A DNA stretch of 64,000 nt from Pseudomonas fluorescens (GCF_002837185.1 NZ_KZ477985.1:310001-374000), one strand, 5' to 3'; shown: positions 20,068 through 31,298, counted from the stretch's first letter. Notes: generated by a model not told the origin, from the letters alone. A program made the numbers and translations.

Positions 20068-20520
20068 ATGGCCATTCGTGTGCAGGTCGAAGCCTTTGAT
20101 CCCGGTGCTGAAGTCAACGCGATGCACGCGGCCAATGTCGGCGTGGGCGCGGTGGTGAGTTTTGTTGGCTATGTGCGCGACTTCAATGACGGCCGCGAGG
20201 TGTCGGGGATGTTCCTGGAACACTACCCCGGCATGACCGAAAAGGCCCTGGCCAAGATCGCCGTGGAAGCCGAGCAGCGCTGGCCGTTGCTCAAGCTTGA
20301 AGTGCTGCATCGCATTGGCGCGCTGGAGCCGGGGGAGCCGATAGTGTTTGTTGGAGTGGCCAGTGCGCATCGCCAGGCGGCGTTTGATGCCTGTGCGTTT
20401 GTGATGGATTACCTGAAAACGCGGGCGCCGTTCTGGAAGAAAGAAAACACGCCTGAAGGGCCGCGATGGGTGGAAGGGCGGTGCAGCGATCACAACGCTG
20501 CCGACCGCTGGAAAAAGTAA
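20068..20520 (+). CDS. moaE: Molybdopterin synthase catalytic subunit MoaE
   Basis: 150 residues. Converts cyclic pyranopterin monophosphate to molybdopterin using sulfur from MoaD. Typical motifs: GAVVSFVGYVRDFNDG near the N-terminus, EHYPGMTEKAL, and the catalytic-lysine region TRAPFWKKENTPEG (about 127-140). It is the last gene of the moaCDE unit, after which the accessory module begins. Confidence 0.95.
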   Translation: MAIRVQVEAFDPGAEVNAMHAANVGVGAVVSFVGYVRDFNDGREVSGMFLEHYPGMTEKALAKIAVEAEQRWPLLKLEVLHRIGALEPGEPIVFVGVASAHRQAAFDACAFVMDYLKTRAPFWKKENTPEGPRWVEGRCSDHNAADRWKK

Positions 20521-20706
20521 GTCCAAACCGCGCTTCAGTTGCGGATGTTATTTCGAATATGTCTATAAAACTGTCAATTGTGACAGTGGCTCCATGTGTC
20601 CTGACTCTGTTCTTATTACATCGGAAAGTACGACGGTAGACGCATGTATGCGCGCCGACGACTCGCTGATACTAATCGCGACAGGAATTTTACAGGCGGA
20701 CGGAAT

Positions 20707-22704
20707 ATGGATAGGCATGAGTCGCGCATCAGATTGAGCAACTTCAGTATCAGCGGTGTCGATGGCTCAAATGCCACGAATGGGCTCTATGCCAACGGCC
20801 GCCATCAATGTCTTGTGGTCGTTGATATTCTCAAAGAGGTGCTCGATAGCAACGGCATATGGGCCAGCGCGGTACTGACTGAAGAAGAACGCGCCAGCAT
20901 TACTGTTGTCGAGTGGAGTGCGCAAGAGAGCTCCACGCTTCCCCCGGGATGGAGTTGTGATGAGCAGAAAAATATTTACAGTTTTGGGCTTTGGGAAAAA
21001 CAGGCTACTGGAAACAGAATTCCAACCCCTGATGTTGCACACTCCAATGATTCCGCTCTCACCGAACGCGTTCGCCGTTATTTGCGTTGCGATCCGGATG
21101 CGGCTGTAGGCCCCAGGATATTTATGGCGAAAGCTATTGTAGATGGGTGTTTGTATACTACCAATTACTCTTATGATGGTGTGTCATTTAAATCGTGCGT
21201 TTTTGTCGAGCCTGTACGACCTTTTGATCTGGGGGTGCGTGATTTAGTTGCATATATAGATGATAAGGCATTCACTTATTCGGGTTCTCCTGGCTTTGCT
21301 GATGTGGATGTTTTCTATTGGGTGCCTCCCTCCGGGGTGCGCTTTCTTGTCAATAAAGGGCTTGATAAACCGGCGAATCTAACCGGTGGGGGTAAAGATT
21401 TTCACGGTGTGAAATCTTATGTAGTCGCGGAAACGATCTGGTGGGCGATGATGGGTGTACCTACTAATAAAAATACCGTGGATGCCCCGCTTGATGTGCG
21501 TGAGATTTATCCGCTTGTCGTGCTGCCTGTAAAGAATCATCCGGTGGCATTTGATAAGTATCCAACTATTATGCGTGCAGTGAAATTAGATGCCTTGGAA
21601 GAATTACCCACTGGAGAATCACAAGGGTATTGGCGTCTGCTGGATAATTTTGGAAATGAGCATAAGTTCATATTGGAAAAACAACCAAATAAAGCGGGGT
21701 TTTTACTAAAGGACGCGCTGGGCGAGCGTGAATTCAGGCTGAGACATTTCGAGATAAAGCTGCCCGGTGGTCAGCCCTCTACGAATGCGCTTTACGCGAA
21801 TGGTCGCCACCAGTGCAAGGTCTTGGTTGAGGTTGCTGTTGATCGGCAGACAAGCGCGGGCGGATGGGAAAGTGTCATGTTGACGCCTGAGGAACGTGAC
21901 AGTTTGAGCGTGACGCTCTATTCGAGCGACATGAACCCACCGCTGCCTAATGGCTGGCATTGTGATAACGGAAAGAATCAATATGATGGCGGGATTTTGG
22001 GGCAACTCATCAATGAAGGGGATACACGTGACGAAAACGAGCACGAAAAAAACGCAGGAATAGAAGTCGTTGAGCGATACATGCGTTGTGGCACCGGCGG
22101 GAGCGGTGACCCCGTCAGGCTGATGGCGAGAATTGTCGTAGGGGGCGTGGTTTACACAACTAACTCCGTTGTTAACGGTAGGCCTTATGATTCGTCGGTC
22201 TCTATTACACCCACAAAACCCTATGTGCTGCGAGTCGCTGATCTTAATTCCTATATTGATCGGGACGCTTTTAGCGACGTCTATGGGAAGGTATATGTGT
22301 ACTATTGGTACCCTAAGGGTAATCTCCGTTTTGTCGAGACTTTAGGGCTTGACAATCCGTTAAGTGTCCCGGGTGAGGGGGATGGATTTCAAACAAGTCA
22401 TTCCAAAAGTTGGGATTCTTCCAGCAAACGTGGGTACAAGTTTGGCGTGAATAAAAACCATAATCTTATCGCTAAACTATTTATATCGAGTATTTATAGA
22501 TGGCACGCCTATGGCGATAATAATATAGTCGAATTCTCTCGGATAGCTACGCCCATGCGTGCTGTCTGGCTGGAAACTAAAGCCGATCTCGTCGTCAGCG
22601 AGAACTCGAAGAGCCGGTGGCGCTTGTGGGATAACTTTGGGTGTGAGCATGTTTTTTGGCTGGACACCGAGGGGCTGTATTATCCTAAGTTAATGGACGG
22701 CTAA
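20707..22704 (+). CDS. Unrecognised protein made of two copies of a ~330-residue unit
   Basis: 665 residues, with no family recognised and no signal peptide or membrane helix seen. It is an internal duplication: unit 1 spans about 20728-21720 and unit 2 about 21724-22690. Shared elements, in order: LYANGRHQC, LT(E/P)EER, LPxGWxCDxxKN, VxRYxRC, MAxxxVxGxxYTTN, VxDLxxYIDxxAF, YYWxP, GLDxP, MRAVxL and W/RLxDNFGxEHxFxL. Conserved cysteines lie in two of these. The gene is richer in A/T than its neighbours, suggesting transfer. It is followed after 95 bases by the RHS gene on the same strand, so the two are probably one unit. The start is the ATG at 20707; an ATG at 20644 is in frame but has no ribosome-binding site. 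Function is unknown; partner or delivery factor of the RHS protein is an inference from position. Confidence 0.75.
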   Translation: MDRHESRIRLSNFSISGVDGSNATNGLYANGRHQCLVVVDILKEVLDSNGIWASAVLTEEERASITVVEWSAQESSTLPPGWSCDEQKNIYSFGLWEKQATGNRIPTPDVAHSNDSALTERVRRYLRCDPDAAVGPRIFMAKAIVDGCLYTTNYSYDGVSFKSCVFVEPVRPFDLGVRDLVAYIDDKAFTYSGSPGFADVDVFYWVPPSGVRFLVNKGLDKPANLTGGGKDFHGVKSYVVAETIWWAMMGVPTNKNTVDAPLDVREIYPLVVLPVKNHPVAFDKYPTIMRAVKLDALEELPTGESQGYWRLLDNFGNEHKFILEKQPNKAGFLLKDALGEREFRLRHFEIKLPGGQPSTNALYANGRHQCKVLVEVAVDRQTSAGGWESVMLTPEERDSLSVTLYSSDMNPPLPNGWHCDNGKNQYDGGILGQLINEGDTRDENEHEKNAGIEVVERYMRCGTGGSGDPVRLMARIVVGGVVYTTNSVVNGRPYDSSVSITPTKPYVLRVADLNSYIDRDAFSDVYGKVYVYYWYPKGNLRFVETLGLDNPLSVPGEGDGFQTSHSKSWDSSSKRGYKFGVNKNHNLIAKLFISSIYRWHAYGDNNIVEFSRIATPMRAVWLETKADLVVSENSKSRWRLWDNFGCEHVFWLDTEGLYYPKLMDG

Positions 22705-22799
22705 GGCGTGTGTGAAGATTGTTAATCGTCGCTGACCGGCGTCAGTATCAGCGTACGAGTCGGTATCTTTACTGAAGTTTCGCCAGTCAGGGGGCGCTT

Positions 22800-25700
22800 A
22801 TGAACCTCTATTCCAATGCCTTTAATTTTGATTCTTACCTCAGCGGTTCCGTAGATCGGCGCACAGGCCAGTATGGCGTTCGCCTGCGTTTGGCTACCTT
22901 GTTTTCGCAAGGGCCATTGGCGGACGGCAGGGATATCGCGTTGTCGTTCTCCATGTTTACGCAGGATGAAAAAAGCGGCGCTGGAATTGGTTGGCGTTTG
23001 AGTAATACTGAATTTGATGCGAGCAACTTCAAGCTTAAATTATTGAGTGGAGAGGAATACCAGACTGACGGTTTGCCGCCCGTCGGCGGCACGATGGTGA
23101 TAAAAGATCGTAAGTTGAAAGATGTGGTGGTCAAACACCCGGATGTCAGTACATTGCACGTGATTTATCAGGATGGCACTGTCGAGATCCTGCAGAATAG
23201 TGGTTCGACCCGGTTGTATCGGATTGACGCCATACTGTTTGAAAATGGTGAACGTTTGACGTTCCACTACAATACGGCAGATTTCCTGGAGCGCATCCTC
23301 AGTCATGAACAAGAGGAACTGCTTGCGCTGAGTTACTCTGACGGACGGTTGTCGGCGGCAGACACGCGGGTGGAGGACGGGCGTTATGCCCGTATTCTTT
23401 TCACCTATACAAACAAACGACTGACATCGGTCACGGCTCCTTATGACCGTCGTGAGCCGCCAAGCGTCGCGTCCTATATGTTTGTTTACAGAGCGGCGTT
23501 TCGCAATGGCTTGGTACCGTTGCTGCAGGTGTGCACCCCGATGGGCGGTGAAGAACTGATTACCTATACTGAACAGGGTCATCAGTATGCAAATAATCTC
23601 TATATTCCGCGCGTTGTCAGTTGGGAACGTACCCCTGGAAGTCATCAGCCCGCCCTGTTGCAGACCTATATCTATAGCCCAAGCCGGAATTTTACGGGGT
23701 ACCCGTTTTCTGGTGGCTTTCGCGAAGGTGAAGATAATCTGTATAAAATTTCTGGGGATTACGAATACTGGACTGAAGAGCTATCGATCGACCCCGTGAG
23801 CCACACCCAGTTGAGTGCTATCCAGACCACCTACAACAAGTTTCACTTGCTGACCGAAGAGCGAGTCGTGCGTGAGGGCACGCGGACCACGACAAGCATT
23901 ATTTATAATACAAAGCCTGGCGACTTTTCCGACCAGCCCGCCAATTTGAATCTTCCAAAAACGATCATCAAGTCCTATGAGTTGGTTGCCGGTGGAGACC
24001 CTCGCAAAGAGACCCAGCATATCGAAACCGACGACTACGGCAACGAGCTAAGTCGCACCGAACCTTCCGGCGTACGCACCGAATACAGCTACTACCCGAT
24101 TAAAGGCGAGCCCGGAAAGTGCCCCGCCGACCCACATGAATTGTTCCAGCGCTACCTGAAACAAGAGCGCCTCATCCCGGCCGGGGGCACGCCGACAGCT
24201 CGACTTACCGAGTACACCCACACAGCTGTGCCGTCCACTGACGGCCGTTATTTTGTGCTTCAGCAATCGATTAGCCAGGCCGGCATCGTCAGCTTGCAGC
24301 AAACGTATTACGAAGCACCTGTCGAGCTGGCCGGCCGTTTGAGGAGTACCACCAGCATCATTGACGGGCTGTCGTTGGCCAGCCATTTCAGTTACACCAT
24401 CAACGGCGATACGTTAAGCGAAACCCGACGTTTACAGGCACGGGAGGGGCAATGGCTGGAGTCGGTACGCACCCTCTCACTGGTCAACCGTCGCCTGTTG
24501 TCGATGACGCGAGACGCAGGCATCACCTTGGCGCTGTCATACGACGTCAGTGGCAGATTGATTGCGGAAACGGCGTCGCCCGGCGAGCCGCAACAAGCGG
24601 TACGGCGCTACGCCTACCATTTCGCGACGCAAGGTCAGCGTGCTCACCTGATCACTACCGATGCGCAGGGTAACCGGGTAATCACTTATTACGATGGCCT
24701 GGGACGCCAGGTTGCCGAAGCCCAGATGATGAGCGATGACCAGGAGCGTCCCACCCGAAACTGGCGTTATGACGCGCAGGGGCGGACGGTGGAGGTGGTG
24801 AGTATCGACTATCTGCCCGACGGGCCGCGGTTTTTGAAGACTACCCACACCTACAATCGTTGGGGCAATGCCAGTCGTGTGGTCCGTGCCGATGGCAGCG
24901 TGGAGGTCGATGAGTACGATCCGTATCTGAATCTGAAAATAGAGGGCGTTGAAGGCGGGGAGCGGCTGAAAACCTGTTTTAACGAACACAATCAGCCGAT
25001 AGAGACGGAGCGCCTCGACGCTGATGACAATCGCGTTGAAGTGGAGTCGCGCACCTACGATGGCCTGGGTCGCTGCCTGTCTGTACTGGATATCGATAAA
25101 AACCTCACCCAATTTACCTATGACCCGCACAACCGGCTGCTCACTACCCTGCAGACTCCGGCAGACGGCACGCCGCAGCGGTTGCGTACGAACGAGTATG
25201 CGCCTGGCACAAGCAGCGAGGAGGTCAGCGCACTCCTTGTCGATGGCAAGCGGTTAGGGGCTCGTACGTTCGACAGCTTGGGCCGGATGACCAGCCAGGC
25301 ACGTGGCACAGGGCAGGCTGTCACTTGGGAGTATGAAGCGGACTGGATGGAACCGGTCGCCATGGTTTCTGCGCAGGGCGCGCGTCAAGAGCTGACTTAC
25401 GATAAACACCTGGACGTGCTCTGCCGTAGTGAAGTGGCAGCGCTTGCCGTGCGCAATTACCAATATGACTTGACCTCCGGCGCGTTGACCCGCTCCGAGA
25501 CCGGTGGCCTGATTCATGAGGTGTTTCACGACGCGTACGGCTATCCGGAGAAGGAAGTCCAAACGGCCAATGGTTCGGTCGCCACCTCAGTGTACGGCCA
25601 TTCCCCTGGCGGACGCTTGCTGCATCAAACCAGCGCCGATGGCCAGCGCAGCCAGCTCTGTTACGACGCGCAGGGACGCTTTCAGCGGATGACCACCGGT

Positions 25701-27551
25701 AACCTGGTGATCGAGCAGGACTACGATGCGTTTGGCCGGCCCCGTACACTGACCACCACCCATGAAAATATGCAGGTGATCACTCGAGTTTCCTATGATT
25801 CTCAGGGTCGAGAAGCCGAGCGCCGTTTCGAGCAAAACGGCGCATCGTTGCAAGTAATGACCAGCACGTATCACCCCAACAGCATGCTGGCCACGCGATT
25901 TCTTCGTGATGCCAATGCACAGCTGGTGATCGGCGAGACGTTTACCTACGACGCCTACTTGCGGCTGACCGCCTATCGCTGCGAGGGCCTTGAACATCCT
26001 AAGGATCACCGGGGGCGCGGCATTGTCGGGCAGGATTTCAGCTTTGACAGCCTGAACAACATCACGCAAGTGGTGACGTCCTTTGCCGATGGCACGCAAG
26101 ATACCTGCGAGCGTTTTTTCACCGGTACGGATCCGACCCAGCTTACCCGTGTCACCCACACCCATCCGGTGCAGGACTTCGCCCTGGCCTATGATGCGGC
26201 GGGTAACCTGTTGACAGGGCCTTCGGGGCAGGTCTACAGGTTCAATGCGTTGGAGCAACTGGTCGAGGTGCAGGCCGGTCCTTTTACCTACAGCTATCAA
26301 TACGATGCGGATGCTCGGCAAGTGCTCGCGCGCCGCGCCGAAGAGCGGCCAGTGATGCTGGCATATTCCGGCGAGCGTCTGGAGACCCTGGTTGAAGGCG
26401 ACAGAAAGGTCCGTTATCACGTCGCTGAAGATCAGGTCGTTGCGCGCAGTGGGGGCGTGGATGGGCCGCAACTGCATGTCACCGATGCCAGCGGCAGTGT
26501 GCGCGGCGTGTCGGCACCCGGGCAGGTGCATGTTCGGCGGCACTACACACCTTACGGCGATGCTCATATAAACCTGAATGACGGCAAGGCCCGAACCATG
26601 GCCGACCTGCAACTACTGGCGTTCAATGGTCAGCGGCTGGATGCGGCGGTTAACCTCTATTTCCTGGGCAATGGCCAGCGGGCCTACGATCCTGACCTGA
26701 TGATTTTTCTGCAGGCCGATCCGTTGAGTCCCTTTGATGAGGGGGGAATCAACGGTTATGCCTACTGTGCGGGTAACCCGGTCAATATGATGGACCCCAG
26801 CGGGCTGTTCCCGAACTGGTTGCAATGGGCTCTGACGGGGGCAGCATTGGCCCTGGCGGTTGTGTCGCTAGGAAGTAGCCTGGTGGGCATTGCGGCGGTT
26901 GGTTGGGCTGCGGCCAGCGCACTGCAAGTAGCGACGGCGGCCACCGCCGCATTGGGTATCGTTGGTGGTGCATTTGGTACCGCCGGGTTGGCTGTGGCGG
27001 CGGTGGATCACGCGAACGGATGGGACCGCTCCAGCCTTGTTAAAAAACTGCAGTGGGCGTCTTTCGGCTTCTTGATAGCTTCCTGGGCGACGACCGGTGT
27101 CAGCGCTTTGAAGGCGGCGACCGATGCGTATAAAGCGGCAAAAATAGCATCGGCCGCTGGAAAACTTGCGATGCGTCCGATGAACTATGGTACTCCCGCC
27201 ATGAGTGCGGCCCTTAGAAGTGGAACCAGGCTCGCCTTGGGCAGAACCTTTAAATTTGGTACCGCTAAAGCTCCAACCTCTTTCAGCAAGGCATTTGGTA
27301 CTACTCGAAGTCTTCTCAGGCTGACTAATTTAGTGCGCTCATCAAAGGGACGTTATGACGCCGTGGACGCACTCTTGAATGAGCCTGATGACGGCGCGTC
27401 GCCAAGACGGCATCAGGAACAGCCGCAACCACAACCGGTGCTGGCGACACTCATCGACATGCCGGCCAGCGCCAGCAATTATTACCAGTCGTCCAGGGAG
27501 GAGGGTAGGCGAGTCCGTCAGTCAATCTTGAGTGAGGTGTACCGAGGGTAG
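22800..27551 (+). CDS. RHS/YD-repeat protein with variable hydrophobic C-terminus
   Basis: 1583 residues. The N-terminal ~330 residues resemble the start of TccC/RHS-type proteins (LSGSVDRRTGQYGVRL, GAGIGWRLSNTEF). A long array of YD repeats (for example YDGLGRQ, YDAQGR, YDAFGRPRTLT) would form the closed RHS shell. The core ends in YAYCAGNPVNMMDPSGLF (to about residue 1335), the usual self-cleavage border. The last ~248 residues are specific: alanine-rich hydrophobic segments (about 1340-1440), then a basic, Pro/Gln-rich tail. No PAAR, VgrG or signal peptide is present, so the delivery route is unclear. The 5' part is AT-richer than the rest. A polymorphic toxin role is inferred; no known toxin motif was identified. 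No immunity gene follows. Confidence 0.85.
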   Translation: MNLYSNAFNFDSYLSGSVDRRTGQYGVRLRLATLFSQGPLADGRDIALSFSMFTQDEKSGAGIGWRLSNTEFDASNFKLKLLSGEEYQTDGLPPVGGTMVIKDRKLKDVVVKHPDVSTLHVIYQDGTVEILQNSGSTRLYRIDAILFENGERLTFHYNTADFLERILSHEQEELLALSYSDGRLSAADTRVEDGRYARILFTYTNKRLTSVTAPYDRREPPSVASYMFVYRAAFRNGLVPLLQVCTPMGGEELITYTEQGHQYANNLYIPRVVSWERTPGSHQPALLQTYIYSPSRNFTGYPFSGGFREGEDNLYKISGDYEYWTEELSIDPVSHTQLSAIQTTYNKFHLLTEERVVREGTRTTTSIIYNTKPGDFSDQPANLNLPKTIIKSYELVAGGDPRKETQHIETDDYGNELSRTEPSGVRTEYSYYPIKGEPGKCPADPHELFQRYLKQERLIPAGGTPTARLTEYTHTAVPSTDGRYFVLQQSISQAGIVSLQQTYYEAPVELAGRLRSTTSIIDGLSLASHFSYTINGDTLSETRRLQAREGQWLESVRTLSLVNRRLLSMTRDAGITLALSYDVSGRLIAETASPGEPQQAVRRYAYHFATQGQRAHLITTDAQGNRVITYYDGLGRQVAEAQMMSDDQERPTRNWRYDAQGRTVEVVSIDYLPDGPRFLKTTHTYNRWGNASRVVRADGSVEVDEYDPYLNLKIEGVEGGERLKTCFNEHNQPIETERLDADDNRVEVESRTYDGLGRCLSVLDIDKNLTQFTYDPHNRLLTTLQTPADGTPQRLRTNEYAPGTSSEEVSALLVDGKRLGARTFDSLGRMTSQARGTGQAVTWEYEADWMEPVAMVSAQGARQELTYDKHLDVLCRSEVAALAVRNYQYDLTSGALTRSETGGLIHEVFHDAYGYPEKEVQTANGSVATSVYGHSPGGRLLHQTSADGQRSQLCYDAQGRFQRMTTGNLVIEQDYDAFGRPRTLTTTHENMQVITRVSYDSQGREAERRFEQNGASLQVMTSTYHPNSMLATRFLRDANAQLVIGETFTYDAYLRLTAYRCEGLEHPKDHRGRGIVGQDFSFDSLNNITQVVTSFADGTQDTCERFFTGTDPTQLTRVTHTHPVQDFALAYDAAGNLLTGPSGQVYRFNALEQLVEVQAGPFTYSYQYDADARQVLARRAEERPVMLAYSGERLETLVEGDRKVRYHVAEDQVVARSGGVDGPQLHVTDASGSVRGVSAPGQVHVRRHYTPYGDAHINLNDGKARTMADLQLLAFNGQRLDAAVNLYFLGNGQRAYDPDLMIFLQADPLSPFDEGGINGYAYCAGNPVNMMDPSGLFPNWLQWALTGAALALAVVSLGSSLVGIAAVGWAAASALQVATAATAALGIVGGAFGTAGLAVAAVDHANGWDRSSLVKKLQWASFGFLIASWATTGVSALKAATDAYKAAKIASAAGKLAMRPMNYGTPAMSAALRSGTRLALGRTFKFGTAKAPTSFSKAFGTTRSLLRLTNLVRSSKGRYDAVDALLNEPDDGASPRRHQEQPQPQPVLATLIDMPASASNYYQSSREEGRRVRQSILSEVYRG

Positions 27552-27598
27552 GAGCGGGCGCTGCAAGAGGCTGATGCTCAGCCAACAACATCAGCAAT

Positions 27599-27686
27599 GT
27601 GGGAGGGTGCTTGCTCCCGATTGCAGTGTGTCAGTCTATGAAGATATCGACTGATGCTCCGCTATCGGGAGCAAGCACCCTCCCAC
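27599..27686. repeat. REPIN, copy 2 (diverged)
   Basis: Inverted arms GTGGGAGGGTGCTTGCTCCC and GGGAGCAAGCACCCTCCCAC. The arms differ from the other copies by matched changes (GTGC/GCAC), so base pairing is kept. It fills the space between the convergent RHS and rhlB genes and could act as a two-way terminator. Confidence 0.85.
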
Positions 27687-27708
27687 ATGTTTGACCGCGT
27701 TTCAGCTT

Positions 27709-29169
27709 TTAAGGGCGTTTGCGTTCTACAGCGCGCAGCAGATGCGTGGGCGGCGTCTCGCAACTGATCTTGCGCCCCAGCAGCGTCTCGATCGACGGCA
27801 ACTGATACGAGTCATCTTCCCCGGCAAAGCTGATCGACACGCCCGCAGCCCCGGCACGCCCGGTACGGCCAATGCGGTGTACGTAGTCGTCCGGCACTTC
27901 CGGCAGGGTGAAGTTGATCACGTGGCTGATGCCGTCGATGTGAATGCCGCGCCCGGCCACGTCGGTGGCCACCAGCACGCGGATCTTGCCTTCGCGGAAA
28001 CCTTCCAGGGTCTTGATGCGCTTGTGCTGCGGCACATCGCCCGACAGTTGCGCGGCGTTGACGCCATCGCGCACCAGGCGTTCTTCGATGCGGCGCACTT
28101 CGTCCTTGCGGTTGGCGAAGACCATCACGCGTTCCCAACCGTTGTCGTTGATCAGGTTGTAGAGCAGCTTGTACTTGTCGGCACCGGCCACGGCATAGAT
28201 GTGCTGCTCGACGTTTTCGCTGGCGACGTTCAGTGCCTCGATCTCGACGATGGACGGCTCGGTGGTCCATTGCTTGGCGAGGTTCATCACGTCTTCGGTG
28301 AAGGTCGCGGAGAACAGCAGCGTCTGGCGTTCGTTTTTCGGTGGGGTCTGGCGGATGATCTGGCGCACTTGCGGGATAAAGCCCATGTCGAGCATGCGGT
28401 CGGCTTCGTCCAGCACCATCACTTCGACCATGTCCAGGTGCACGTCGCCGCGCTGGTTGAAGTCCAGCAGGCGGCCCGGCGTGGCGACGAGGATGTCGCA
28501 GTGGCGGGCTTCGAGGTGCTTGAGCTGTTTGTCGAAGTCCATGCCGCCGACGAACGTCATCACGTTGAGGCCGGTGTACTTGGTCAGGTCGGCGGCGTCC
28601 TTGGCGATCTGCACCACCAGTTCGCGGGTGGGGGCGATGATCAGCGCGCGCGGTTCGCCCATGTAGCGTTCTTTGGGCGGCGGCGTTTGCAGCAGCTGGG
28701 TGATGATCGAGATCAGGAACGCGGCGGTCTTGCCGGTGCCGGTCTGGGCGCGGCCAATGGCGTCTTTGCCGGCCAGGGTGAAGCCCAGCACTTGCGCCTG
28801 GATCGGTGTGCAGTACGGGAAGCCCAGGTCCTGGATGGCGTGCATCAGTTCCGGGGCCAGGTTGAAGTCGTGGAAGCGGGTCTTGCCTTCCTGGGGCTCG
28901 ACGACGAAGTCTTCAAGTTTCCACGGGATGACGACCGGCTTCGGGGCGTGCTCGCGGCGAGGCTTTGGCGCGGTTGGCGCGGCAGCGACTTCGACCGGTT
29001 TTGTCTGTTCAGGCGCGGTCACTTTCGGCTGGGCAGCAGGTGCCGTCCGGGCGGGCTGCTTACCGTCGTTGCGGCTGCCGGTTGGCGGGACGGGAGCACT
29101 GGGAACAGGCGCGAGCGGCTCAGCCTCGCTTTTGCCGAACATCTTCTTGAGTGCTTTGAGCACGGTCAT
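27709..29169 (-). CDS. rhlB: DEAD-box ATP-dependent RNA helicase RhlB
   Basis: 486 residues. The low-complexity Pro/Ala/Lys-rich N-terminal extension (about 1-100) is characteristic of the Pseudomonas version. The helicase core follows: Q motif ([19 protein letters not shown]...TPIQ), Walker [13 protein letters not shown] in [11 protein letters not shown] in FSATF, and [10 protein letters not shown]. RhlB unwinds RNA for the RNA degradosome with RNase E and PNPase. The neighbouring esterase and amino-acid-transport genes match the order near rhlB in P. aeruginosa. Confidence 0.93.
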   Translation of the reverse strand: MTVLKALKKMFGKSEAEPLAPVPSAPVPPTGSRNDGKQPARTAPAAQPKVTAPEQTKPVEVAAAPTAPKPRREHAPKPVVIPWKLEDFVVEPQEGKTRFHDFNLAPELMHAIQDLGFPYCTPIQAQVLGFTLAGKDAIGRAQTGTGKTAAFLISIITQLLQTPPPKERYMGEPRALIIAPTRELVVQIAKDAADLTKYTGLNVMTFVGGMDFDKQLKHLEARHCDILVATPGRLLDFNQRGDVHLDMVEVMVLDEADRMLDMGFIPQVRQIIRQTPPKNERQTLLFSATFTEDVMNLAKQWTTEPSIVEIEALNVASENVEQHIYAVAGADKYKLLYNLINDNGWERVMVFANRKDEVRRIEERLVRDGVNAAQLSGDVPQHKRIKTLEGFREGKIRVLVATDVAGRGIHIDGISHVINFTLPEVPDDYVHRIGRTGRAGAAGVSISFAGEDDSYQLPSIETLLGRKISCETPPTHLLRAVERKRP

Positions 29170-29264
29170 CTCATTAATTGGTTAAGGAATGTACGCCGGC
29201 CAGTGTAATGCAAGAATCGGGCGCGGCGTAGTGCGTCTGTCATACAACTACATAAACGCGCAGG

Positions 29265-30266
<1,002 letters not shown>

Positions 30267-31298
30267 ATGAAGGTATTGAAATCCACCCTGGCCATCGTGA
30301 CCACGGCCGCTGTATTGGGTGTCAGTGGTTTTGCCCAGGCTGGCGCCACCCTGGACGCCGTGCAGAAGAAAGGCTTTGTACAGTGTGGCGTGAGTGACGG
30401 CCTGCCGGGTTTCTCGGTGCCGGATGCCAGCGGCAAGATCCTCGGGATCGACGCTGACGTGTGCCGCGCCGTAGCCGCCGCCGTTTTCGGTGACGCGACC
30501 AAGGTCAAGTTCAGCCAGTTGAACGCCAAGGAGCGTTTCACCGCGCTGCAGTCCGGCGAAGTCGACATCCTGTCGCGCAACACCACCATGACCAGCTCCC
30601 GCGATGCGGGCATGGGCCTGAAATTCCCGGGCTTCATCACCTACTATGACGGCATCGGCTTTCTGGTAAACAACAAGCTGGGCGTGAAAAGTGCCAAGGA
30701 GCTGGACGGTGCAACCATCTGCATCCAGGCCGGTACCACCACCGAGCTGAACGTTTCCGACTACTTCCGTGGCAACAACCTCAAGTACACCCCGATCACC
30801 TTCGACACCTCCGATGAAAGCGCCAAGTCGCTGGAATCCGGGCGTTGCGACGTGCTGACCTCCGACAAGTCCCAACTGTTCGCCCAGCGCAGCAAGTTGG
30901 CCGCGCCGAAGGACTACGTGGTGTTGCCGGAAACCATTTCCAAGGAGCCCCTGGGCCCGGTCGTGCGTAACGGCGACGACGAGTGGCTGGCCATCGTACG
31001 CTGGGTGGGCTACGCCATGCTCAACGCTGAAGAAGCCGGTATCACCTCCAAAAACGTCGAAGCTGAAGCCAAGTCCACCAAGAACCCGGACGTCGCTCGT
31101 CTGCTCGGTGCTGACGGCGAATACGGCAAAGACCTGAAAGTGAAGAAAGACTGGGTCGTGCAGATCGTCAAGCAAGTCGGTAACTACGGCGAAGTGTTCG
31201 AGCGCAACCTGGGCAAGAGCACCCCGCTGGAAATCGACCGTGGCCTGAACGCGCTGTGGAACAACGGCGGCATTCAATACGCACCGCCTGTGCGCTGA
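30267..31298 (+). CDS. aapJ: General L-amino-acid ABC transporter, periplasmic binding protein AapJ
   Basis: 343 residues with a signal peptide ending GFAQA (about residue 25). Family 3 solute-binding protein: VQCGVSDGLPGFSVPDASGK..GIDADVCRAVAAAVFGD is the typical N-terminal ligand-binding lobe. It collects a broad range of L-amino acids for the AapQMP permease encoded next. First gene of the four-gene unit. Confidence 0.94.
   Translation: MKVLKSTLAIVTTAAVLGVSGFAQAGATLDAVQKKGFVQCGVSDGLPGFSVPDASGKILGIDADVCRAVAAAVFGDATKVKFSQLNAKERFTALQSGEVDILSRNTTMTSSRDAGMGLKFPGFITYYDGIGFLVNNKLGVKSAKELDGATICIQAGTTTELNVSDYFRGNNLKYTPITFDTSDESAKSLESGRCDVLTSDKSQLFAQRSKLAAPKDYVVLPETISKEPLGPVVRNGDDEWLAIVRWVGYAMLNAEEAGITSKNVEAEAKSTKNPDVARLLGADGEYGKDLKVKKDWVVQIVKQVGNYGEVFERNLGKSTPLEIDRGLNALWNNGGIQYAPPVR

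Noticed and set aside
27552-27708. Immunity gene directly after the RHS gene
   Set aside because: Only 157 bases remain before the convergent rhlB gene and most of that is a REPIN; no open frame with a start signal.
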